Source: Saturnia japonica
Lineage: Eukaryota; Arthropoda; Insecta; Lepidoptera; Saturniidae
Direction of reading: 5' to 3'
Assembly: GCA_033032175.1 (NCBI GenBank)
Contig: CM065334.1
Location: 1,919,705-1,983,704 of the forward strand
DNA length: 64,000 nt
Shown: one piece after another, positions 45,901 to 57,000 of the stretch
Layout of the letters: the number at the start of each line of letters is the position of its first letter
Numbering within the stretch: position 1 is the first letter of the stretch
Program-made: the position numbers and the translations under genes
Notes under the pieces: model-generated
Seen by the model: the letters and a program-made list of their open reading frames with translations, nothing else
The model's database searches: none
Told to the model about the DNA's origin: nothing

Positions 45901-48900
45901 AGAGTTACAACAAGACCGAATACAAATCCAAACTTATCAACAAACAACAAAGAAAGACCGAATTATAATACGTTTACAACAAAAAGTCCATATCTGACAA
46001 GACCTGGAGTGAAACCGGCGCCGGTAGATGAAAATCAACCTCCAATAACGAACAAACCAGTCACCCAGAATTCATACGTTGGGAATTCACGGCCGTCTGA
46101 CGCTGAATCTTTTACCGAAGGACCAAATACAACACCGACCATCGAGATAGGTCCTGATGAAGACGACATGACTCCAGCAGAAAAGAGCCGGTATATAGAC
46201 TTAGCTGAATCAAGTGAGTAAATGTATTAATAGTTAGACTAACGTACTTCCTACTCCTCATTGCAAAATTTACAATATGAAAATTAATTGCGGTATTTCT
46301 ATAGATTATAAAATTAACCAATCGTATTCTTACCATATTACGTATAAAAATTTCAATTTGCATATGTTTTCTTTAACCGACTTCAACAAAAGACGGAAAG
46401 TTACTCAATTCGATTTTTTTTTGAATATTCAGCCGTAACTTCTATATTTATAAACCAATTTGGATTATTCTTTTTTGCTGTATAGGGTGTGGTTCGTATA
46501 TATCTTTATTGGCTTTGGAACGTTCAACTTCGAAAATACACAAGGAAACTCTTCAAAATCATTGCTGTTGGTTTTCTTTTTTGTTTAGTTTAGTTCGTCG
46601 GTGCGCAAAATTATAAAATTAGCAAACTCCAGGGGCCTTATTCCATCTTCCACCATGTAAGATGACTTTTTTTTTTAACTTCCCGGTGAACAAAACACTT
46701 AGGCTCTTGATCGATGTTGAAAGTTGGTATTATTGCGTAACATCATAACATACATGGTACAAGATTCTGACATCTGTTACGTCTTCCATCTCTGAATTAA
46801 TTTTGTTATTTTTCAGTGTGTGACAATTATAAGGCGTTAAGTGTGAAAGAAGTGGTCGCTCTGCCCCTCGTACCATCACCTGAAGGCATCGCGATCAACG
46901 TTACCAACTGCACTCCGCTGAACGTAGCACTTATCATCGGTGGCAAGGTGTCCACAATCGAAGAGTTCCCCCACATGGCTCTCGTTGGGTGGAAGAAAAT
47001 ACAGGTCTCTAAATCTTTAAATTATAATAATAAGTCCGTATGCGTTGGTGAATCTATATGCGAGACATCTTCAGAATATTTTCATTCTACTTTTCTTAGC
47101 CCTACTACCCATAGTAATAAACATAATACAACTTGTCTCTCTTCTTATTACATCGATCCGATCCTGTATCTTTTTTATCCAATATTTGTAACATCACAGT
47201 AAATGTAGAAGAGGTATCCGAGCTGATTAAAAAAATGGATACCTCAAAAGCATCAGGTCCAAACTGTATCGCCTCAATTTCTTGTTCCACATGCTTTATC
47301 TATTGCTTTACAAATTTCAATGTTTTTCAATAAATCTTTATGTACATGTATAGTCCCCAAAATATAAAAACCAACATTCATAAAGCCAGTGTACAAAAAA
47401 AGAGTTAAAACTGATGTTATCAACTACAGGCTGATATCCAAACTATGTATTATAATAGCTAAGCTATTCGAAAGAATTGTATATACCTAATCAAATGTCT
47501 TCTGCTTTTAATTTTTTTTTACTTTCTTTTAAGATACCTTTTGTTTCTTAAACGAACGATCTACAGTCACGAATCCGGTCCTACATAATAAATTTATTAC
47601 TGATGCTATGACATAGGTAACCAGTTCGATGTTGTCTACACGGATTACAGCAAAGCCTTTGACCGAATTGACCATGACATCTTGTTGCATAAGATAAATA
47701 ATATGGGAATACATGGAGACTTACACAGATGGTTTACTTCTTACATGCATAATAGGACACAAGGTGTGGTATTGAATAATTACATATCGTATTGGGTATT
47801 TGTTCCCCGTGGGGTTCCTCAGGGTTTGTTGCTTGGTCCACTATTATTTACAATTTATGTAAATGATACAGGTACATGCCTTAATTTTGCTAGATTATTA
47901 TGTTTCGCTGATGATATGAAAATATATGCATCTATATCTACACCTGATGACATGATAACCCTACAGACTGATTTTAGTCGTGTGGAGGATTACTGTAAGG
48001 TGAATAAATTAGATCTTAATCTTGAGACATATACATATATGTACATATACTTGTAAAGGTTCGGTAAATGACTCAGTTTAAACTGTATGCGGCCAAACCC
48101 TCCTTAAATGTAACGCCGTACGCGATCTAGGTGTGTGTGTGTGTTTGAATCTCATATAGATGCAATTCTAATTAAGGTTTCAAAATCATTAGGTTTTATA
48201 ATGAGACTATCTAAATGGTTCACAAAGCCGAAACACAAAATAATCTATATTGTATTTTTGTACAAAGCCATCTGGAATACGTGTCTCTAATATGGAATCC
48301 ATGTTATCATATTTATATTAACCGTTTTGATAAACAAAAGAGATTTATGAAATATGTATGTTTTCATTAAAAAGTACCCTATCAGTCGAAGTATTATTTT
48401 AAGATTTGTAAGGAATTCCATGTATTACCACTATCAAACTGGCGTGATATTAATGACTTTATCTTGATATTAAAGATTTTAAATAATGATATTGACAGCC
48501 CTGATCTTTTAGCAAAGCTCTATTTTAATGCCCCGGGCAAACTAACTCATCTTTGTTCTTTACTACATGTTTCTTTTTCTTCGTCTAACTAAGCAAACGT
48601 TTTGACGAGTGGTGTTGGTAGCATAAACTGGATCCTTTCCACTAAAGTTTGGTTTCGGCTAGAAGGTGCTTAAGTCTTGTTTACTTTTACTAAGTAAGTG
48701 CTGTGTAAATGTTTGTTATTGTTATTATCAGCAGTGATAAGAATTGTGTTAGTACTGTTGTTCAGATTTTTTATAACTTGTACAGGTTTTTAAACGTGAT
48801 GACTTGTTATTGGCTAACAGGTTCTTGTGCTGGTTTTGTTTTGTTAATTTAGCTGTTAGTCATCATATCATGGAATCAAATATCATATAAGAATAATAAT

Positions 48901-51900
48901 ATATTAGAAATCGTAGAATATAATAATCATTTTTAACCGATTTCAACACGGGAAATACATGGATCTTCCCAATTTTTACGGAATAAGATAACAAGATGAG
49001 TAAAAATAAAATGATGGAATTGAAGTATCAACTGCGTAGTAACAAACGCTGGCTGAGCCGCGCGCTGATCTGATTGTTAATTCCAAAAAAACAATTTCTT
49101 AAGGATCCAGTAGGTATTCATTTTGTTTGTATTATTGGGCGCAAATGGGTCGCCGACCAAGGAATGATTCGCTGATAATTTTTTTTTATTTTTCAGCAAA
49201 ACGAGTACTCATGGAAATGCGGAGGTTCCTTGATCAGCGACCAGTACATCTTAACAGCTGGGCATTGCACTTACCACGAAAAGGACTATAACGTTGTTAG
49301 GTAAGCTGATATTGTCAGTATTTGTGCGAAGAGTCATAGGATCAGTGAAAGTTCAAAGGTAAAGAAAGCAATGAACTACTGCAATTGGCCTGAGCGCCCG
49401 GTGAAGGAAAACATCGTGATGAAACCATAGCATGGTGAGTAGGGTTTTTCCTAATACCCGGATGGGCAAATGTCGCTAATTAGTATTGACTGGCTGTGCC
49501 CGCAGCTTCGCTTACGTGTACTACAGAATGCCCGCGCGAATCTTGTTTCCCCTCTCTTGGCTATTTTAAAGACAAAAATGCTCATTATGAGTGTTCCTTA
49601 AAAGATAGATTTATACTCTCACTGACTTTTTTGTATATCTTTTTAACTTCTACAATTATTTAGTACATTACTGTGTTATATCTCTTATGGTTTACTTAGC
49701 GTAAACCATTTAAGCGCCCGAATTGATTCACCATAACCGGTTTCTTTTTATTTGTGAAGAACCCTAATTCTTTTTCTAGTAAAGTAACCTAAGTTACTTC
49801 CTATAAACTCAGCTATCTATCAGTGAAAGTCCCGTCAAGATCGATTCAACCGTTTCGGAGATTACCCGGAACAAACAAACAGAGAGACAAAACATTTAAA
49901 AATGGGTGTTTTGTTATAGGTATTGTATATACTTTCATATGTATTTAGTAAAAAGCTGTTATTTTGATATTACAAACAGACACCTCACTTTTATTAATTG
50001 TACATATGAAATAAATTTAGGGACATTGAATCAATTGTTGATTGTCTTTACCCGTATTTATCGAGCGTTCAGAATACCTCACATTTATTTACCCGACTAA
50101 CTGCCAAAAGTTTACTTACAAAATTTGAAGTAGTAATTGTATGGTAATTGTATGGTAATTGTATGGTAATTGCATGGTAATTGTATGGTAATTGTATGGT
50201 AATTGTATGGTAATTTTGAAGCAATAATGGCTTAGTAATAGCGTGTACTGGCATCGCGTCGATCGACGTGAGTTCGAATCCCTGCAATGAGCCTTCGCTT
50301 TCGGTGAAGGAAAACATCGTGATAAAACCATAGCATGGTGGTAGGGTGTTTTCTAATGCCCTCTATAAGCTACCACCCTCAAGTTGAACTATTGCCAAGC
50401 ACGTATATGAGTGTTCTGGTAGCACTTGAGAGCCAGTCTTCCACCAGGCCCGTAGCGTGACAACAGCGCTAAAACTGCAGCTCTGTGGTGTGCTATGGCC
50501 AGAAGAGAGTGGTTTCGTGATGGCGTTTCACCTGATAGTACAATCCATCGCCGGTCGTCACTGTCCAGCTTGCAAGTCTGCAATTGGATACATACTGACT
50601 GGTCTCGAAACGCGACATATCAAAAGCGAGTTACATTGACGGGCTACTATACCTAATAGATGTTTCTAGTAAATTTTAGACGTTTCCAAATATATGGAAT
50701 ATTTGATCTTTTCACCCGAATGTGAAAAAGGAGGATTATGTTTTTTGAGCGTATTGTATGTATGTCTATTTCTTTGGCACGCTCTGCAACCTAAACGGCT
50801 TGATGGATTTTAGCATACGAGGTGTCTTTAGATTCGTCTTAATTGTGAGAGTGACATAGGCTAGTATAATATTTGTGTAAGACGTCTGAGAATCGAATAA
50901 AAAGCAAAAAGAGAAAAGTTATTTGTTGCACTCTAGTTTTCTGTTGCCTTTTTATTAATTTAGCCTGTTCTATTTTCATTCAGACCGTAAAATTATACAG
51001 TTTTCTTTATGTTTAATATCAACTGAAAAGTCCTTACAGCGGTCCACCGCATGCGGTTCAGCTCGGCTCTTCTCTGGCAGACAACCCTGATGCTTTGGTG
51101 GTGAAGGTGGCTTCAGTGATCCGGCATCCTAAGTACAAGCTAAGGCGGTCGTACTTCGACGTGGCTTTGATCAAAATGGCGACCAGGGTCACGTGAGTAT
51201 TGAAAATGATATTTTTAATTTCTTGAGGTACTGTTTAATAAAAGATTTCTCTATGTAGAACGTAGGTTTAAATATAAAAGTACGACTGAATGACTGATTG
51301 ACATATCAACGCACATAGCAAACTACTGGGTAGGTGAGCTCCAAGGAAGGTTTTTAGTAATTCAAAGGTGGTGAAAAAGGGGATGAAAGTTTGTATGAAA
51401 ACCTTTTCATTTTTCATTCATAGCAATTCAGTTAGAATGTGACACAAAAATATTTATTGGGATATAGTTCATCCATGACGCGAGTGAAGATGCGGGAAAA
51501 GCGCTAGTTATTTATATAGCCGCGGTACGTAAATTAGATGTGGAGTGAAATTGAGTGGTAACAAAACAAAGTTTATGTGGCAATATTAATAACATAACTA
51601 TGCTTATTGTTTACGCAATTTAATATTATATTTTAAGAGATTTGTTCTTAACTAGAAAACTCCAGCTGAGCTTAAGAGTTGACACACTGTGTACATCATT
51701 TTACAAGCCCTAAGAACCCTTATAGGTTCATTGCGTTACCCATATGTCTGTCTGTCTGTCAAGACCCCTTTTCCCAGGAACGCGTGAAGTGGTATCAAGG
51801 TGAAATGAATATTAAATATATTATTCAGGTCTGCAATCCCTAGGAGCTTTGAAAAAAATCAAACTTCTAAATCAACGCAATCAAAATATACGGCCGTATA

Positions 51901-54900
51901 TGCCATATATTATAACACTCGCAAAGGGAATTAAAACCTATAGGGTACTTCCAGTTGACTCACAATCATGAAATTCGTAAAGAACTGATCTCCTATAGTA
52001 CAAGTAAAAAAAAAAATTAAAACCTTTAATTTTGTATTTACAAAAAATTATTTTAAAATAACAAACTTATTTGCAGTTGGTGAACTGATCGCACCATATT
52101 TCGATGTATGGGGACAACAGTTTTCCAACGATACAGTTAACTTTGTCCCACAATAAAGTTTATCTTTTCGTTAGAATTCTGTTTTCTTCAGTAATGTCAC
52201 TTAATTATTTTGGTGAATATGGGTATACATATATAATAACGGAACCTTCGGTGCGCGAGTCCGACTCCCACTTGGCCGGTGTTTTAAATATGAAATAACT
52301 GTTTTTCATATTTCTGAACTTTATTTAAAGTCTTTTCTGAAGAGGAAATGCGGTCCGTAAGACATTTAAAGAATAGATTTTAGATCAAATAGGGTGCGAG
52401 AGAGAGAATTGTAGTTCGAAGTGATTATACCTATGTTAAATAGATGAAATCATAATTTTGTATTCTTCTGTTTCCTCCTCAAAAACTGAGACCGATTTTA
52501 ATATAATAATATATTTTTTAATAATATAAAAAAAACATCTTTAAAAAAAAAAAACGTTTTTATTCAAGATTTCAATAATTTTAAAAGCTTATAAGGTATT
52601 GTATGAATTTATTTTTGTATTCCTCTCAGCAAACCCTTTCATTTCACATCCATATCATGGGGGTGCATACAAATAACTGGTCCGCCACCTTTGAGAGTCC
52701 GCTGTATAGGATTTACGACGAAGTCACTTAGATAACCATGTATTGTTTTCAAACTAAACGTGTATGCAAACTTTTATCTCAATCGGTTAGGGATAACTGT
52801 TTTAAAATTGTTTTGCAAAATTTAAATAAAAGATTATAAAAAATACTTTGACTATAGACAAGTCCGGTGAAGCTGTAAAAGCCATCAGAGGCTCTAGGGC
52901 CCCTAAGGCTAACAGTATAGTCAGTTCTAAAAAAAAAAAAAAACTTTGACTATGCCTAAGTGTTTATTTTATAAATGGGCTAAAATTCGAATGAGATATT
53001 TTTAGAAAGTCGTGTTTCGTGGGCTTGTGTATGATTGAAAGGGTACCTATGTATACATTTTCAGATTTTCTGATACTATCCGACCGGCCTGCTTGGGGGT
53101 CCCGCCTCCCGTTGGAAAACCGATCATCGCAACTGGATGGGGTAGAACTGAATTAGGTATTTTAAATATTACCTATTTTTTCTATCTAGAAGGAATTTAC
53201 GTTATTGTTTTATCTGTGGGTAGTGAAAATTCTGTTAGATTTTACGTAAATTTTATGTAAATAGTTTAGATATAGAAACAAAATTCAAACACTCACTAAA
53301 TTGATGTTCACTAAACTATGATCGTACTTACTATAACTTTCTCTATGGTCCTCTTTCAGATTTATGCCCATTAATCGCTTATTGTTTCCACTTCGATGTC
53401 CAAAACAGAACTGTTCTGGCGCGGAATACGGCTCGCTTATAATATATATTTAAATAATTCGAGGGTCGAAATCACTAAAAAGGCCCTGAACTTTACTAGA
53501 CCATTGTTTATTTGATTACGCAATCGAAGCGATAAGCTTTTTACGTGCGAGTGAACTGCTACGGTTTTTCGCACCTACGAATGTATACTCCATGCTTCGA
53601 AAAGATTGTAGGCGTTTCCAGATATTTCGAGAACAGTGAATTTTTTCTCAGATCGTAACAGTTTTTTTTCTCAGTTATCCGAAGTAGCTTAATCTTTTTT
53701 TATGTATTTCTAGTCGTGCCCGCGTCGATCGGGCACACGCGCGATTCGCGATACACTCGCTCTAATTATTTTAAAGATAAAATGGTTATTGTGGGTGATC
53801 CTTAAAATATAGAAAAAAGCTCTTAGTAAATTTCTTGTAGGTTTTTTTTAAATATCTACAATTATGTAGTACATTTCTTTTTCTTGAATAAAAGTAGTCT
53901 AATTTACATCTTACAACATAAGCTATTTGCCAATGAAAGTCCCGTCAAAATTAGTCCAACCGTTGCGGAGATTACCCGAAACAGACAGACAGACGACCAT
54001 TTAAAAAAATTGTTATAGCTTTCACATTTACTTTCATATGTATTTAATAAAAATCTGTTATATAGACATTACAAACAGAAACTTAAATTTAATTAATTGT
54101 ATAGACATGCTGTGTCCCACGGATTCACTCACGACGAATATTGTAGGAGAATAATATGTTGAAACCCTAGGAGGCGATCAATCGAACGAGCTACGCAGCG
54201 TCTCCCTTCCCATCTGGGACATGCAAGACTGCCGAAGGATTTGGGGCACGTCGCTGAAGCTTCCGAACGGACCAACAAGCGAGAGCCATGTTTGCGCTGG
54301 AGAGAAAAGCGGTGGCAAAGATACATGCCAAGTAAGTTTATTTTAATTCTGTAGCTAATCTTTTTTTATACAAATACGGTAAATTGACGGTACCCTTGAT
54401 GAATTTTCTTGCTAAGTCCTTAGCAGTTCAGGTTGCTTGGGTATGGAATGCACTATCTGTTTCCGTAACACATGAACAATCGATAAACATATTCAAAAGA
54501 CATGTCAAAGATTATTATTTGTCACTTTAATATTACATCTATATATTTAATTATATTATAGTAGCGGTCGCCCAATGATCGAAATTCGACCTGCGACTTT
54601 TTAAATCATAGACTATTTTCTGTTTAACATTTGCAGTATGAACCTATACAATGAATATTACTAGCTGTAAATTTTCATTGATTGACAATGTCAATATTTT
54701 GGAGGGTCTAAGTTCAATGGCACTGGTCGGTTTAGGTCGCAGTATTAATTTATTAAATTTAATATATTTGTAACGATTATTATAGATTAATTTTAGCTTT
54801 CTACACTCCTTCTCCATATAAATTTTAACCATGCCAAATCTCACAGTCTTCCGTGCACGCAATACGCTTTAAAAGGGGTAGAAAGCTTTGCTTCACCTAT

Positions 54901-56999
54901 TAATATATAGATATATGATTGGTGTGTATACATATTTAATTGTTTATATTTTGTTGTTCTAATTGCAGTAACTCCTGATTTTCACTCTGAAACATATCCA
55001 TTCTACGGTTGCCTGGAAGAGTTTACTTTCAGGAATAAGACCGCCCTTTGTACTATTCATATAATATTAATGTTTGTTTAAATCTGTAATTATCGTTTTA
55101 CAACAAGTTTACATAAATAAATTAAATGGTAAGAGTATTAGAATCCAAATCCACCAGCGGTCGCCGGTGTCATGCTGGCTTGCATAAATATCTCTTCACG
55201 TTACGCTTAAAGGACCCGATGTCATAAGAAAGAGGGAACACACTGGCCGGGAGAAGGTTCCACAGTTTCGCAGAGATAGAGAATTAAGGTAGAAAGCGCA
55301 CGGCCCTACTGATGGACAGTGGTTATCGTAATTTGTAGACGCTTGTAACACCAATCTTGAATCTCCCTTTCCCAAGGTGCTCTGGAAACCATACTCCCCG
55401 CAGGAATACAACACAAGGTTATTTGGCTGCGATCTTCTGCAGGGTGGAGGTATTCCACCAGACGGACTGCTCCAAGTAAAGAGACATCACCAAACAGATT
55501 TGATGCAATTACATTTCCAAAGAATTAGCATTGTTCATAAGTCGTAATACATAGAAAAAAAAGAACATTTATTTGGCAATGAAAATACGGACATAATTAA
55601 CACAACACACATTAAACATATACATATACATGCAAAAGCCGTAGTCAAGATCAAAAAGGACCTCAGCTCAGCATATGCTATAGCAAAAATACTATAGCGC
55701 TGGTTTTCAGCCGGGCCTACACTATATACTAAAGGCCTCAAATTAGACCAGACCATGATTATTATTGCATAGAGAAAGGGTTAGGTCGCGAAAAGAAAGG
55801 AAGAACATGACAAGAGTTTTTTTACACCAAAAAGTACATTACCTACGAACAACTAATGTTGCTACATAAAAGATTAAAATGTTAAAAAAGATGCTCTGCG
55901 CTGAAATTTACCTTTAAATTTCTGTCAATATCTGTGCATAATATTTTTTACACGATGGCATCGATCGTCATGGGTTCGAATCCCAACTATGAGCCTGAGT
56001 TTTAGTGAAGGAAAACATCGTGATGAAACCATAGCTTGCCTAGCTACTATCCTTAATTGAAAATCACGCGTCAAGCACCACCCTCCATAGGCTTAGCGTC
56101 ATCAGGACAGAGATGGTTACTTTATATCAGGTTAAATTGTGGCCATAATACTAAATTTATAAGGAGTTAAAGAAAAAACAAGTAGTATTCTATGTTAGTA
56201 ATACTAAACAAATACAATTATTTTACAGGGTGATTCCGGAGGTCCAGCTCAAGTCCAAGAAGGCTGTGCATGGAGAGTGGTTGCCGTGACGTCATACGGA
56301 AGGTCTTGCGGCGCACCACAGACTCCAGCTCTCTATGCCACCGTCCCTAGAGCGTTCGTTGCAGCACAAGTCTTTGGCAAACATAGAATCACAAACAATC
56401 CAAAGAGACAAAATGGGAATTTACAGCAAAATAATGGATATGGGAGTCAACAATACCAGTCTACAAATCAACAACAAAATAACAATCGCTTTGAGAACCA
56501 ACAACAAAGTAACAATCGTTTTGAGAGCCAACAACAAAACAATAACAAATATGGTAATCAACAACTGAATACTGATTACGCAAGCCAACAATCACCGAAT
56601 AACGGTTACACGAGTGCACAGTATACTAGCAATTTCAACGACAATCAACAATACAACAATCAATTTAGTCAACAACAACTTAACGTCAATAAGTTCGCAA
56701 ACCAACAACAACAAACAACGAACCGATACAATAATCAACAACAAAGTGGCAGTTATCACGACCAAAATCCAAATACATACCAACAACTATCAAATAAAGG
56801 TAACCAACAACAAACAGGACGTTGGAATAAACAGACCGGGAATGCAGGCGATGAAGTCCCTTTTGGCGGTTGGACGGCGGCAGGCGATGAATGGGGTCAA
56901 AATGATTACGCACCCAATTCGTGGAGTCACCTAAGGCAGAATAGCCAAGATACGAATTACTTTGGTACGACAGCTAGACCGTGGTGGGCCAGAAAATAA
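42892..56999 (+). CDS. Gene 2: secreted snake/CLIPC-type serine protease with low-complexity arms
   Basis: Eight coding exons (42892-42964, 45311-46213, 46817-47004, 49197-49300, 51040-51192, 53065-53156, 54171-54331, 56229-56999) join in frame to 814 codons. All junctions are GT-AG. Order: signal peptide (1 to about 20); disordered Asn/Thr/Pro-rich arm (25-325); linker with C327 and C357; activation site L364|I365-IGG; chymotrypsin-fold domain with H411 (LTAGHC), D463 (DVALIK) and S561 (GDSGGP); then a Gln/Asn-rich tail (about 613-814). D555 sits at the base of the S1 pocket, predicting cleavage after Arg or Lys. C357 before the cleavage site should tether the arm to the catalytic domain. 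CLIPC proteases act in haemolymph cascades, but no clip domain was recognised, so the pathway is open. It is unlikely to be inactive, since the triad is complete. Confidence 0.88.
42965..45310 (+). other. Gene 2, intron 1
   Basis: 2.3-kb phase 1 intron. It contains a GTAA microsatellite (43774-43794) and otherwise AT-rich unique-looking sequence. Confidence 0.65.
45311..46213 (+). CDS. Gene 2, exon 2: Asn/Thr/Pro-rich arm
   Basis: 903 bases in one exon. It starts with a short hydrophobic patch (DIFQGLQALLQPF), then some 270 residues of Asn, Thr, Pro, Lys and Tyr, including YNSNSNSNKNVNHNNNYSG. It ends in an acidic segment (GPDEDDMTPAEKSRYIDLAES). There are no Cys residues. Donor TCAA|GTGAGT. 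Confidence 0.82.
46817..47004 (+). CDS. Gene 2, exon 3: linker and activation site
   Basis: Acceptor TTTTTCAG|TG completes a Met codon. Encodes CDNYKALS, the pre-activation Cys (NCTPLN), and ALIIGGKV, where cleavage after Leu would free the new Ile N-terminus. The donor ACAG|GTCTCT is weak, but the frame and protein continue correctly at 49197. Confidence 0.8.
47080..48600 (+). pseudogene. Fossil LINE reverse transcriptase inside gene 2 intron 3
   Basis: On the sense strand, scattered frames show LIKKMDTSKASGPN (47225), then TDYSKAFDRIDHD (47640), VPRGVPQGLLLGPLLFTIYVND (47800-47865) and the catalytic CFADDMKIYAS (47903). Downstream in other frames come an AVRDLGV-type block (48115) and a KSLGFIMRLSK block (48187). 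Many stops make it dead. Type CR1/Jockey superfamily, different from the two full-length Jockeys, which carry YADD. Confidence 0.75.
49197..49300 (+). CDS. Gene 2, exon 4: catalytic His
   Basis: Acceptor TTTTTCAG|CAA, donor GTTAG|GTAAGC. Encodes WKCGGSLISDQYILTAGHC, with catalytic His411 and the Cys pair that brackets it. Confidence 0.85.
49360..49480 (+). repeat. tRNA-derived SINE fragment (intron 4)
   Basis: GCGCCCGGTGAAGGAAAACA, TCGTGATGAAACCATAGCAT and a diverged tail. Confidence 0.55.
49487..50010 (+). repeat. Family B, copy 5 (intron 4)
   Basis: The fullest copy in the window: starts GGCTGTGCCCGCAGCTTCGC and ends TTTTATTAATTGTACATATG. Confidence 0.65.
50133..50215. repeat. 11-bp tandem repeat
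   Basis: About 7.5 copies of ATTGTATGGTA with one T-to-C variant. It abuts the 5' edge of a SINE. Confidence 0.85.
50217..50465 (+). repeat. tRNA-derived SINE, copy 4
   Basis: The head GGCTTAGTAATAGCGTGTAC is A-box-like and the B box GAGTTCGAATCC lies at about 50270. The body GTGAAGGAAAACATCGTGAT and the CCACCCTCAAGTTGA motif follow. Confidence 0.65.
50712..50960 (+). repeat. Family A, copy 4 (intron 4)
   Basis: CACCCGAATGTGAAAAAGGA, TTTGGCACGCTCTGCAACCT, GTGACATAGGCTAGTATAAT. Confidence 0.6.
51040..51192 (+). CDS. Gene 2, exon 5: catalytic Asp
   Basis: Encodes QLGSSLADNPDALVVKVASV, then IRHPKYKLRRSYFDVALIK with Asp463. Acceptor CCTTACAG|C, donor GTCAC|GTGAGT. Confidence 0.85.
51193..53064 (+). 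other. Gene 2, intron 5
   Basis: 1.9-kb intron, AT-rich, with one truncated Jockey 3' end (52856-52942). The remainder has no recognised gene. Confidence 0.6.
52856..52942 (+). mobile_element. 5'-truncated Jockey copy in intron 5
   Basis: AGA, then CAAGTCCGGTGAAGCTGTAA (52859) to GTATAGTCAGTTCT and a short A tail. ACTTTGACTAT flanks it on both sides (52845-52855 and 52943-52953), a perfect 11-bp target duplication. It comes from the same family as the copies at 12400 and 20930. Confidence 0.85.
53065..53156 (+). CDS. Gene 2, exon 6
   Basis: Encodes FSDTIRPACLGVPPPVGKPI and IATGWGRTEL. The Cys in PACLG is the one expected to bond with the linker Cys357. Acceptor ATTTTCAG|A, donor TTAG|GTATTT. 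Confidence 0.85.
53210..53660 (+). repeat. Family F, copy 2 (intron 6)
   Basis: GTTAGATTTTACGTAAATTT, TCTATGGTCCTCTTTCAGAT, TGTCCAAAACAGAACTGTTC. Confidence 0.6.
53715..54106 (+). repeat. Family B, copy 6 (intron 6)
   Basis: GTGCCCGCGTCGATCGGGCA, CCAATGAAAGTCCCGTCAAA, ending TAATTAATTGTATAGAC. Confidence 0.6.
54171..54331 (+). CDS. Gene 2, exon 7
   Basis: Encodes GGDQSNELRSVSLPIWDMQD, then CRRIWGTSLK and VCAGEKSGGKDTCQ. Asp555 (KDTCQ) is the specificity residue. Donor GCCAA|GTAAGT, phase 0. Confidence 0.85.
54561..54905 (+). repeat. Family C, copy 4 (intron 7)
   Basis: Fullest plus copy: starts AGCGGTCGCCCAATGATCGA and ends AAGGGGTAGAAAGCTTTGCT near a TTAATATATA tail. Confidence 0.65.
55135..55490. 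repeat. Fossil LINE fragment (intron 7)
   Basis: TCTTCACGTTACGCTTAAAG through GAACACACTGGCCGGGAGAA and GGTGGAGGTATTCCACCAGA. Same family as 3120-3830. Confidence 0.5.
55940..56150 (+). repeat. tRNA-derived SINE, copy 5 (intron 7)
   Basis: B box GGGTTCGAATCCC at about 55972, then AGTGAAGGAAAACATCGTGA and a CACCACCCTC motif. Confidence 0.65.
56229..56999 (+). CDS. Gene 2, exon 8: catalytic Ser and Gln/Asn-rich tail
   Basis: GDSGGP with Ser561 starts the exon (acceptor ATTTTACAG). EGCAWRVVAVTSYGRSCG and TPALYATV finish the protease fold at about residue 610. The remaining 200 residues are Gln, Asn, Tyr, Ser and Gly, with repeats of the type NNRFENQQQSNNRFESQQQN. The chain ends in a Trp-containing segment (PWWARK). 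A poly(A) signal AATAAA is at 57095-57100. Confidence 0.85.
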   Translation, partial: GDSGGPAQVQEGCAWRVVAVTSYGRSCGAPQTPALYATVPRAFVAAQVFGKHRITNNPKRQNGNLQQNNGYGSQQYQSTNQQQNNNRFENQQQSNNRFESQQQNNNKYGNQQLNTDYASQQSPNNGYTSAQYTSNFNDNQQYNNQFSQQQLNVNKFANQQQQTTNRYNNQQQSGSYHDQNPNTYQQLSNKGNQQQTGRWNKQTGNAGDEVPFGGWTAAGDEWGQNDYAPNSWSHLRQNSQDTNYFGTTARPWWARK

Positions 57000-57000
57000 A

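Noticed and set aside
45238..46221. An independent Asn-rich gene starting at 45238
   Set aside because: The frame before 45311 is intron. The acceptor at 45310 and phase match with the signal-peptide exon make it exon 2 of the protease.
50217..50300. SINE heads as functional tRNA genes
   Set aside because: A and B boxes exist but the cloverleaf arms do not pair, and the sequence continues into a repeated SINE body.
56229..56600. Extra Cys571 and Ala592 in the protease as signs of inactivation
   Set aside because: From memory of snake-like proteases, both an extra Cys after GDSGGP and a P-A-(I/L)-Y ending are common in that group, so they are not evidence of damage.
56277..56999. An independent Gln/Asn-rich gene starting at 56277
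   Set aside because: It is in frame with GDSGGP at 56229 behind a good acceptor and is the last exon of the protease.
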